Assembly (NCBI GenBank): GCA_027729865.1
Contig: JAQCBM010000167.1
Coordinates: 1 to 5,113, forward strand
Origin: Actinomycetota bacterium
GTDB lineage: Bacteria; Actinomycetota; Actinomycetes; S36-B12
Length of the DNA stretch: 5,113 nt
Direction: 5' to 3'
Below the pieces are notes generated by a model. It ran no database searches. It was not told the origin of the DNA and worked only from the letters and a program-made list of their open reading frames with translations. The translations under genes and the position numbers were made by a program. Each line of letters opens with the position of its first letter. Within the stretch, counting starts at the first letter, position 1. Below are positions 1 through 5,113 of the stretch, piece by piece.

Positions 1-1362
1 CTCGGTCTCACCGACGTATTTGGACACCATGGCGGCAACGTTCACTTTGAACAGGTCGAGGCCGAGTTCACCGGCCACGATCTCTGAGGCCATGGTCTTT
101 CCGGTGCCAGGAGGTCCGGCAAGCAAGACCGTGATGCCAACAGAATCCCCAGGCGCCATACCCCAGTCGCCGAGCACGACGTTGCGATGCCGGAAGCGGC
201 GCACCACGTCGCGCAGTTGGTCGTGCTGCTCGGTGTCGAGAACGAGGTCGTTCCACGTACGTCGTGGGGTGATTCGTACTGAGAGTCGGTCAAGTTCACC
301 CGACGCGAGACGACGCAGGGCGTTGCGCGGATCCTGCATGCCGGGCAGCGAGCGTTCAACGAGGTCGAGTTGGTCGCTGGTGATGCGTCGACCTTTGGCT
401 GCTTCAGTGCCGAGCAGATCGGCGAGGCGACGAACGCTGGGCCATTCGGTGTCGATACGTCGCTCCGACCATGCCACTGCTGGCAGCGCGGCGAGTGGGA
501 GGTCGTGATCGCTAGAGATGACCCAACTGAGGTGACGGGCCCGTTCGATCCAACGTCGACCAGCAGTTGGAAGTTCGTCGTCGAGTTCAACGAGTAAGCC
601 GGCGCCGTGCACTGTGGCGGTCCGCACCGCTGCTTCCCATTCGGCCTCGGTGACGGGTCGTTCAACCACGAGGAGTTGTCGAGCACCGCTCAGCCGGGCG
701 GCGGTGCTTCGGCGGGTGCCGCGATCCCCGCCAGCGAGCACGAGATCAGTGGTGTGCTTGGCGTCACCGTCAGTGTCGATCAGACGATGCGTGGGCAGGT
801 CGGGGTCATTTGGTTCAAGACCGAGTGCGGTGCGGACGGTGGCGGGTGCCGCCCAGATCCGATGCTCAGCACGAGGTCCATCGTTGGCAATTGCGATCAG
901 AGCTGCCGCTCCGAGGCTGTCGTCAGCGGTGAGTGGTGCATCGTGGTCGCCGTCGAAGAGTTCGCTGAGGAGCGAACGGGTGATGGTGGCATTGCGTCCA
1001 CTGAGTGCAGTCATGAGACGTCGGCGGTGCGGGTCGATGTCGATCGCGATGAGCACTGCAAGGAGCTCTGCATCATCGACGGTGAGACCGCCCGCTCGGG
1101 TCATGGTGGCGAGCGGGCTGTTGCCGGCGAGTTCGGTGTCGAGCAGTCGACGAGCTGCAGCGACGTCGTCGCCCGCATCTTTCGAAACTTGCTTGGTCAC
1201 GCTTCGATCCCGGTATCCAGGCAATGCCATGACGAGTTCGTCGAGTGTGCTGTCGGGAGCGTGTCGTCGCCTGACGATGACCATGCGTCGCAGGAGGGCA
1301 TCGGTGAGCGCGCCCGCGGCGGCGAGCAAGGTGGGTTCGGTCTGCCGGCGATTACGGATCAT
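1..1362 (-). CDS. AAA+ ATPase, eCIS-associated type (Afp15-like), C-terminus beyond window
   Basis: The reading frame is open from ATG at 1362 to the window edge, giving 454 visible codons. Residues 1 to about 360 form a long N-terminal region rich in Ala, Leu, Arg and Asp with no recognised catalytic motif. The AAA+ module begins near ITPRRTWNDLVL (364-375). Walker A is GPPGTGKT (416-423), followed by the family-typical VSKYVGETE at 446-454. Walker B, sensor and arginine-finger motifs lie off the left edge, so activity cannot be judged. This N-terminal extension with this AAA core is typical of the ATPases encoded in extracellular contractile injection system loci, where they are thought to act in particle assembly or maturation in the producer cytoplasm; the exact step is not settled. 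The start overlaps the previous gene by 4 bases (ATGA). No good Shine-Dalgarno precedes it, so translation probably depends on coupling. A different AAA+ unfoldase is possible but less likely given the DUF4157 neighbour. Confidence 0.93.
   Translation of the reverse strand, partial: MIRNRRQTEPTLLAAAGALTDALLRRMVIVRRRHAPDSTLDELVMALPGYRDRSVTKQVSKDAGDDVAAARRLLDTELAGNSPLATMTRAGGLTVDDAELLAVLIAIDIDPHRRRLMTALSGRNATITRSLLSELFDGDHDAPLTADDSLGAAALIAIANDGPRAEHRIWAAPATVRTALGLEPNDPDLPTHRLIDTDGDAKHTTDLVLAGGDRGTRRSTAARLSGARQLLVVERPVTEAEWEAAVRTATVHGAGLLVELDDELPTAGRRWIERARHLSWVISSDHDLPLAALPAVAWSERRIDTEWPSVRRLADLLGTEAAKGRRITSDQLDLVERSLPGMQDPRNALRRLASGELDRLSVRITPRRTWNDLVLDTEQHDQLRDVVRRFRHRNVVLGDWGMAPGDSVGITVLLAGPPGTGKTMASEIVAGELGLDLFKVNVAAMVSKYVGETE
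1359..1362 (-). other. ATGA stop/start overlap (translational coupling)
   Basis: The ATG of the ATPase (1362-1360) overlaps the TGA stop of the 282-residue gene (1361-1359). The bases just upstream (GAACACACCCACG before the ATG) contain no purine-rich Shine-Dalgarno, so termination-reinitiation is the likely way the ATPase is translated. This fixes its start and suggests stoichiometric co-production. Confidence 0.85.
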
Positions 1363-2207
1363 CGTGGGTGTGTTCTGAGCGAGGCGATGAGCCCCATTGT
1401 GTCGCCTCGCGTGGCATCAGTGATGCCGTGTGCGTTGATGAGAAGTTGTTCGGGAGAGCGGTCGCTTGCAGCGATTTCGGTTGGTGAGGCGGCGTTGTCG
1501 GCGGCGGCGACAAGATGAAGCGGGGACGCGGTGGCGATGGTGATGCGCTCATGTGCGGGGATGGCGTCGCTGGTGTCGACTCTCGTGAAGGTGACGGTGG
1601 TCGTGTTGTTGGCGAGCGTGATCACGTGGCGTTCTGCGGTCGGGATTTGCCACCCGAGCGGGATATTCAATGAGATGCCGATCACGGGGTGATAGAGGCT
1701 GGCACGGTCGACGGCGAGGTCGCTCAGGGCGAGGAAGCGAGCACTTGAGGCAACCCGTGGCATCCGTGTTGATCCGGTTCGATCGTCGGGATGCCAGGTG
1801 GAGCGGACGGTGACCACGGTGTCGATGAGGTCGCAGGCGGTGACGGTGCCGACGATGCCGTCGTGATCACGAAATGGACGTGAGGTAGCGGTCGTTCCGT
1901 CAACGGTCGTGGTCGTTGTGGGTCCGGTCCAATCGTGTGACAACGGCGAGTCGTGCAGTGCGAGTTCGGCCACGGTCTCTGCTGATGGCCGATGTGGTGA
2001 GTCGGTGTACCAGCGCCGAATCGTGACGGTGCGGTGCGCAACGAGTGGGTCATCGGTCTCGTCGACGAGTTCGCCGTAGGTCGTTGAATGTGGATACTCG
2101 GCGATGGGAACCATGCCGACGGGCAGCAGGATCGACACTTGGGCGGTGGTAGCGGTGAATGCCACTTCCTCGACGCCGTCGAGATAGTCGACGTCGGGGT
2201 TGGTCAA
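1359..2207 (-). CDS. 282-residue protein with probable tandem DcrB/PsbP/Mog1-like domains; candidate cargo chaperone
   Basis: I do not recognise a named family with certainty. No signal peptide or membrane helix is visible, so it should be cytoplasmic. It seems to hold two related units. The first (about 14-165) opens with a strand and turn at AQVSILLPVGM (22-32), then an amphipathic helix near ETVAELALHD (77-86), strands, a late VVTVRSTWHPDD strand (131-142) and a closing helix. The second opens at GISLNIPLGWQI (177-188), whose iPxGW pattern is typical of the DcrB/LpqN/PsbP/Mog1 fold, and ends with the strand GLIASLR (272-278). Known biology: the DcrB fold (DUF1795) is the fold of Eag chaperones, which shield transmembrane segments of type VI effectors. 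Inference: it escorts the DUF4157 protein encoded just upstream, which has long hydrophobic stretches. The start is TTG, chosen because of a GGAG site and a 4-base overlap with the upstream stop. The product assignment is moderate; the gene itself is secure. Confidence 0.9.
   Translation of the reverse strand: MTNPDVDYLDGVEEVAFTATTAQVSILLPVGMVPIAEYPHSTTYGELVDETDDPLVAHRTVTIRRWYTDSPHRPSAETVAELALHDSPLSHDWTGPTTTTTVDGTTATSRPFRDHDGIVGTVTACDLIDTVVTVRSTWHPDDRTGSTRMPRVASSARFLALSDLAVDRASLYHPVIGISLNIPLGWQIPTAERHVITLANNTTTVTFTRVDTSDAIPAHERITIATASPLHLVAAADNAASPTEIAASDRSPEQLLINAHGITDATRGDTMGLIASLRTHPR
2204..2207 (-). other. TTGA stop/start overlap
   Basis: The TTG start at 2207-2205 overlaps the TGA stop (2206-2204) of the DUF4157 gene. 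The next in-frame ATG is at residue 32, inside the first predicted strand unit, so the TTG start gives the more complete domain. The overlap places the two genes in one transcript with coupled translation. Confidence 0.8.
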
Positions 2208-4435
2208 GCGGCGCTCCGGATGGTCGCTTCGATGTCACCGTCTTCGGTGTAGCCGTCCATTGACACACCTTCAGGCATTGGATGCATTTTGAGCACGTTG
2301 GCGATGCCTTCGCAGATGAGTCCAGTGTTGGTCTTGGCCTGGCTCTCGTACTTGGTGCCGGTGGCGGTTTGCGGTGCGAACAGTCCTTTGAGTTTGGCGA
2401 AGGGCTTGCGCAACGCGTCCTCGACGGCGTCAGGAATTCGGAAACCGCTGATGTCGCCCTTCTTGGCAAGTTTGGCGACGGTGGTGGCGACGATTGGCGA
2501 CACTTCTTCTTGGGTTTTAGCCATGATGCGTGTCGGTTTGGTGAGGACGTCGAGATCTTCGCCGCCTCCAAATACCGACACAACCTTTGCCCAGATCGCC
2601 TTGATGGCGGCGCCGATCGACTTCAGAGTTTGCACGAACGTCAGTGGGTCTTTTGACGTGCCGATCATCGTGACGATCGAGGTGGCGGCTTGTTCGAACA
2701 TCGCTGGTGGCTTGCCCGCCTCGTTGTACTTGATGATCCAGTCTTCTTTGATCCCGAATGGTGCGAGCAACTTGACCATCTTGGCGACCGGCTTGCCTTT
2801 TTCGTCGAGGGTTGATGCCTTCTCAAGAACTTGGGTTGCTGCGGCCCATCCGTCAACGGCAAGTTGTTTCTTTCGGGCGGCTGTGAGTTGTTCTTGAGCT
2901 CGTTCCCGTTCTTCGTCGGTGCTGGCGCTCTTGAGTGCCTCGGCAGCGTTGGCGGTGTCGTCTCGAGCGGCTTGGACCTTGGCCGCTTCTGCCCAGCGCA
3001 GTACTTGTCCAACAAAGGTGGTGGCAACTTTCGCGAACATGCCCGACACGGCGACGATGGCACCCCATGGTGAACCAACGCCACTCAGCATGGCGATCTG
3101 ACCGACGACGATGATGAGGTCGCCGGCGACTTGGGCGAGTTCAAGGTTGCGTTGACGCTTGGCGAGGGCTCCGACGGTGTCCAGCGAGATCGCGAGGTCG
3201 CTGTCGGCGTCCTCTCCCACCTTGGAGTCACTGGCACGTCGCGCCGCCTGCTGCAGGTAGTAGATCCGTGAGAGACGCTTGGCAAGGTCGATAACCGTGA
3301 GAGCGAGACCAATGCCCGGAACGGCCTGCGCCGCAGCGGTGCCGCCCGCGGCCGCAATGCGGACGGCTCCTTCGCAGGTAGAGAGCGCGGACTCAAGTAC
3401 CGCTACAGCTTTTTCGCCCCGTTCGCCGTCGGTGCTGTCGTCCCAGGTTTGCCAAAGGTCTTTGATGGCAAGGATGAGCGTGACGGTCCCAACTGCTGCG
3501 GTTTGTCCGATGGCCGCACCGTCAACCTTGGTGGTGGTGTCGAGGCCCAGGTTGTTGATCTTGCCTTCGCCGATTTTTGCTGCGGTGTCGGCGCTTGAGT
3601 AGGTGCCGAGACCACCACCGACGACGGTGTCGGTGAGGTAGCCGGCATCGCTTTCGAGTCGACCAGCTTCCTCATTGGTCTTGGTGAGGTTCTCGTCCTC
3701 ATGGCTGTACATGCCGGAGGCTTGCTCAGCGACCTTCTCGTCCATCGTCGCTTCGAACTTCTTCTTCTTTTCTTCCTCGATCTGTTCTTTGGTCTTGCCC
3801 CACTTGCGTGGGTCCAACGACCAGACACGACTGATAGCGGGCGCGCCTTGTTGTACGACGTGTGTGAGTTCGTGGGCGAGGAGGTGATCGCCGTTCGCGG
3901 TGCCCGGTGCATATTGGCCCGAGGCGAAATACACGTCGTTGCCTTTGGTGAACGCTTGGGCTTCGATCGAGCGACAGAGATGGTCGGCTTGGCCGTCGGC
4001 GTGGACTCGAACGCCGGAGAGATCAGCGCCGAAGAAGCCTTCGAAGTTGCTGCGGACGCTGTCGGGAAGGCCGGAGCCGCCCCCGCCTGCGGCGTTGATT
4101 GCTCGGGCCGTGTCGTCGGTGGTGGCCAGCCCGCCGGCTGCGTCGGTGGCGAGGCCGTCGCCGTCGGCGCGACGCGCGAGCGCGCCTGGGGCGGGCTGTG
4201 AGATGTGTCCTGAGCGGCCGTGGGTACTGGAAACAAAGTCAGCGGCGAAGCGTTCCGCTTCCACTTCGTGCGGATCTGAGGGCTGCGACACGGCGAGGCG
4301 AGCGCGAATTACCCCAGCGAGGCTGGTGCTGGTGCCAGCCGTGAAGTCATCAATTTCGGTGGTGAGATCATCGAACGCGTCGTGTTCGCTCGACGTGATC
4401 GTGTCGGTGTTGCGAGTCTTGTCGGCTCGTGTCAT
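2204..4435 (-). CDS. DUF4157 domain protein with HEXXH metallopeptidase signature; probable eCIS cargo/effector
   Basis: The protein has 743 residues and starts at ATG 4435, 7-8 bases after GAGAGG. Residues 1-44 are polar. Residues 45-68 carry the family's leading motif (SQPSDPHEVEAERFAADFV). A Gly/Ala-rich linker follows (about 80-122). The DUF4157 core spans about 123-197: LPDSVRSNFEGFFGADLSGV, then AFTKGNDVYFASGQYAPGT, then LLAHELTHVVQQG, with HELTH at 188-192 as the zinc-binding HEXXH motif. An E/K-rich segment (215-240) is probably helical or coiled-coil. Long hydrophobic, Gly/Ala-rich stretches occur at about 305-328, 354-386 and 433-478, then a charged helical region at 484-526 and a lysine-rich C-terminal part. 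Known: DUF4157 domains are strongly enriched in eCIS loci, often as N-terminal parts of toxins or cargo. Inference: the protease-like N-terminus serves in processing or loading, while the hydrophobic middle may insert in membranes. No signal peptide is seen, as expected for internally loaded cargo. The toxic activity is unknown. Confidence 0.96.
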   Translation of the reverse strand: MTRADKTRNTDTITSSEHDAFDDLTTEIDDFTAGTSTSLAGVIRARLAVSQPSDPHEVEAERFAADFVSSTHGRSGHISQPAPGALARRADGDGLATDAAGGLATTDDTARAINAAGGGGSGLPDSVRSNFEGFFGADLSGVRVHADGQADHLCRSIEAQAFTKGNDVYFASGQYAPGTANGDHLLAHELTHVVQQGAPAISRVWSLDPRKWGKTKEQIEEEKKKKFEATMDEKVAEQASGMYSHEDENLTKTNEEAGRLESDAGYLTDTVVGGGLGTYSSADTAAKIGEGKINNLGLDTTTKVDGAAIGQTAAVGTVTLILAIKDLWQTWDDSTDGERGEKAVAVLESALSTCEGAVRIAAAGGTAAAQAVPGIGLALTVIDLAKRLSRIYYLQQAARRASDSKVGEDADSDLAISLDTVGALAKRQRNLELAQVAGDLIIVVGQIAMLSGVGSPWGAIVAVSGMFAKVATTFVGQVLRWAEAAKVQAARDDTANAAEALKSASTDEERERAQEQLTAARKKQLAVDGWAAATQVLEKASTLDEKGKPVAKMVKLLAPFGIKEDWIIKYNEAGKPPAMFEQAATSIVTMIGTSKDPLTFVQTLKSIGAAIKAIWAKVVSVFGGGEDLDVLTKPTRIMAKTQEEVSPIVATTVAKLAKKGDISGFRIPDAVEDALRKPFAKLKGLFAPQTATGTKYESQAKTNTGLICEGIANVLKMHPMPEGVSMDGYTEDGDIEATIRSAA
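2214..2217 (-). promoter_or_regulatory. Shine-Dalgarno GGAG for the TTG-initiated 282-residue gene
   Basis: GGAG lies inside the 3' end of the DUF4157 gene, 6 bases (CGCCGC) before TTG at 2207. A well-spaced site before a rare start codon is the main reason for accepting TTG as the start. Confidence 0.65.
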
Positions 4436-4557
4436 GTCGATGCCCTCTCAGTTGGAGCCGGTGCGCGCCCACCAGCCGTGTAGGAGAATAACAATCTCAG
4501 TTCGCCAGCGATAGAGGCGACTGCTCCATCGTGCGATCGATCGAACAACGCCAGCAC
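4432..4557 (-). CDS. Possible 38-41 residue small ORF (uncertain)
   Basis: An open frame fills the gap upstream of the DUF4157 gene and ends in TGA at 4434-4432, giving a 4-base ATGA overlap with the ATG at 4435, like the other junctions in this cluster. AAGGAG at 4560-4565 lies 124 bases from the DUF4157 start, too far to serve it, and needs another start to make sense. Against it: the start is ambiguous (GTG 4557 is only 2 bases from the site, CTG 4554 is 5, TTG 4548 is 11), and third-position GC is modest (roughly 58%) compared with the real genes here. The predicted peptide opens LALFDRSHDG, has a hydrophobic stretch LRLLFSY and an Ala/Pro/Gly-rich tail. No family is recognised; it may be a leader peptide or chance. 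Confidence 0.25.
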   Translation of the reverse strand: MLALFDRSHDGAVASIAGELRLLFSYTAGGRAPAPTERAST

Positions 4558-4564
4558 AACTCCT
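4436..4564 (-). other. 129-base intergenic gap between the 136-residue gene and the DUF4157 gene
   Basis: This is the largest gap between assigned genes. It holds AAGGAG at 4560-4565 directly on the upstream stop codon, a 10-bp palindrome CGATCGATCG (4532-4541), a short AT-richer patch (about 4485-4500) with weak GAGA/TCTC arms, and the DUF4157 ribosome site. I see no convincing -35/-10 pair and no terminator hairpin with a T tract, so read-through transcription from upstream is the simplest view. Confidence 0.6.
4444..4449 (-). promoter_or_regulatory. Shine-Dalgarno GAGAGG for the DUF4157 gene
   Basis: GAGAGG followed by GCATCGAC precedes ATG 4435. Spacing is normal and supports this start over internal ones; the leading conserved motif begins about 45 residues downstream. 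Confidence 0.7.
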
Positions 4565-4975
4565 TCACGGCGTTTCGGCACGGATATCGCTATTGCCAAA
4601 TGAAGCGAGCAAGGCCAATGTTGCACTGGTGGTGGCAGTGAGCGACCGAAGCACGGCTCGTCCAGCTTCGGCGGCCGGCAGTTCGGTGAGGTCGACAACG
4701 GTCGCAGCAACCCCGCGTGCGAGGTTGGGATGGTGAGCGGTTCGCACGACCGGGTCGTGTTCGCGCAGGGTGAGCCCGGCGGGGATGTCCGTGTCATCAG
4801 TGGTCCACACCTCGATGGTGGTGAGGTCGCTGATGGCGATGATGCCGCCGAGGGCGCGACCATCAACAATGGTGCTCGTCGCAATGACCGGTGGCATCTC
4901 GGAACCGTGGGTCCATCCAAGTCGTTCGAGTTCGGCGATGACCATGCGATGTCGGATGCGATCTCGGTCGCTCAT
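4565..4975 (-). CDS. Hypothetical 136-residue protein, no recognised family
   Basis: The frame from ATG 4975 to TGA 4565 has the GC-rich third positions expected of a real gene here. The protein opens MSDRDRIRHRMVIAELERLG, an amphipathic helix, then shows alternating strand-like segments (VIATSTIVDGRALGGIIAI, then TTIEVWTT) in an alpha/beta pattern. Its C-terminal half contains a helix near AAEAGRAVLRSL and an Ala/Leu-rich stretch (SATLALLASFG). There is no signal peptide, Cys motif or catalytic signature. The frame is also open back to GTG 5077, which overlaps an upstream stop as GTGA. I prefer ATG 4975 because the extra 34 residues are Pro/Ser/Thr-rich, look non-domain-like and run across a perfect inverted repeat. 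Neither start has a clear Shine-Dalgarno. Same strand and spacing suggest the same operon as the DUF4157 gene. It could be a cargo-specific adaptor or immunity-like partner, but nothing in the sequence decides this. Confidence 0.72.
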   Translation of the reverse strand: MSDRDRIRHRMVIAELERLGWTHGSEMPPVIATSTIVDGRALGGIIAISDLTTIEVWTTDDTDIPAGLTLREHDPVVRTAHHPNLARGVAATVVDLTELPAAEAGRAVLRSLTATTSATLALLASFGNSDIRAETP

Positions 4976-5015
4976 CGAGTCGCTGATGGTTGCCACGGGT
5001 TTGACGGTAGTCGGC

Positions 5016-5045
5016 GTTGGCCACCTCGTCGGCAAGGTGGCCAAC
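5016..5045. repeat. Perfect 11-bp inverted repeat with 8-base loop (stem-loop or operator)
   Basis: GTTGGCCACCT (5016-5026) is exactly matched by AGGTGGCCAAC (5035-5045) across the loop CGTCGGCA. It lies in the spacer after the upstream gene's stop (5074) and before the ATG at 4975. Neither strand has a T tract after the stem, so a classical intrinsic terminator is unlikely. It could be a transcript stem-loop that tunes or protects the downstream message, a processing site, or a dimeric regulator's operator. Confidence 0.85.
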
Positions 5046-5073
5046 CGTGGGAGACTCGTTGCCGATGGACTTC

Positions 5074-5113
5074 TCACCGAACGAGGATCATCTGGCGATC
5101 ATCGAGGGCGTCG
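5074..5113 (-). CDS. C-terminal tail of an upstream gene, start beyond the window
   Basis: One frame is open from the right edge to TGA at 5076-5074 and encodes the residues DALDDRQMILVR. Third positions are GC-rich and the other two minus-strand frames carry stops in this stretch (5101 and 5090), so this is the best candidate for the gene preceding the cluster. Twelve residues are too few to name a family. In an eCIS locus it could be a structural or baseplate gene, but that is only context. Confidence 0.45.
   Translation of the reverse strand, partial: DALDDRQMILVR

Noticed and set aside
607..1518. Long plus-strand open frame (about 303 codons)
   Set aside because: It is the codon-aligned complement of the ATPase gene and crosses its start into the next gene. 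It is Cys/Gly/Val-rich with no domain pattern, the usual antisense shadow of high-GC coding DNA.
2282..2897. Plus-strand open frames opposite the DUF4157 gene
   Set aside because: The minus-strand protein continues cleanly through this region with its own stop and coupled neighbour; the plus frames show low-complexity, non-domain sequences.
3758..3778. AAG-rich purine tract as a possible slippage site or microsatellite
   Set aside because: It simply encodes the EEEKKKK segment (221-226 and preceding Glu) of the DUF4157 protein with mixed GAG/GAA/AAG codons. There is no slippery heptamer and the frame continues normally.
4532..4541. CGATCGATCG palindrome as an operator
   Set aside because: A 10-bp run of CGAT units is common by chance in such DNA and is not accompanied by promoter elements.
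4432..4920. 162-codon minus-strand frame overlapping the orphan gene
   Set aside because: Its first part is an out-of-frame shadow of the 136-residue gene, rich in Ser, Pro and Arg. Only its last 38-41 codons, beyond that gene's stop, are considered as a small-ORF candidate.
4972..5087. Another minus frame in the right-hand spacer with GC-rich third positions, suggesting a frameshifted extension of the upstream gene
   Set aside because: It has no good start, is closed by a stop at 5090, does not end at a sensible stop near the next gene, and much of its apparent bias comes from the perfect inverted repeat. A sequencing indel cannot be wholly excluded.
1..5113. tRNA, rRNA, CRISPR arrays, insertion sequences
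   Set aside because: No repeat-spacer array, terminal inverted repeats, transposase frame or RNA-gene-like stretch was seen on either strand; nearly all the sequence is accounted for by minus-strand genes.

Overview
The window is a high-GC stretch (about 55-72% in the 60-base blocks I counted) that is almost entirely coding on the minus strand. GTG and TTG starts, abundant CGA/CGT arginine codons and CTC leucine codons suit a GC-rich actinobacterium, perhaps an uncultured acidimicrobial-type lineage. That taxonomic guess is weak. No plus-strand gene is supported.

In transcription order (right to left) the layout is: (i) the last 12 codons of an unidentified gene ending at 5074; (ii) a roughly 98-base spacer with a perfect 11-bp inverted repeat (5016-5045); (iii) a 136-residue orphan protein (4975-4565); (iv) a 129-base gap with an isolated AAGGAG and a possible very small ORF; (v) a 743-residue DUF4157 protein with an HELTH zinc-metallopeptidase signature (4435-2204); (vi) a 282-residue protein that looks like two DcrB/PsbP/Mog1-type domains (2207-1359); (vii) a large AAA+ ATPase starting at 1362 and running off the left edge just after its Walker A motif. 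Genes v-vi and vi-vii share 4-base start/stop overlaps (TTGA and ATGA), so they are almost certainly one co-transcribed and translationally coupled unit.

An AAA+ ATPase of this type (N-terminal accessory region of about 360 residues, GPPGTGKT, then VSKYVGETE) beside a DUF4157 protein is the hallmark of extracellular contractile injection system (eCIS) loci, that is, Afp/PVC/MAC-like phage-tail-derived particles. No sheath, tube or baseplate gene lies inside the window, so the eCIS assignment rests on these two genes. The working model, which is inference, is that the window is the cargo/assembly end of an eCIS operon. The DUF4157 protein would be a loaded or particle-associated effector with long hydrophobic segments, the DcrB-like protein a dedicated chaperone for it, and the ATPase an assembly factor. 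The most novel part is the coupled trio of protease-signature hydrophobic cargo, tandem DcrB-like partner and ATPase, together with the unrecognised 136-residue protein upstream.
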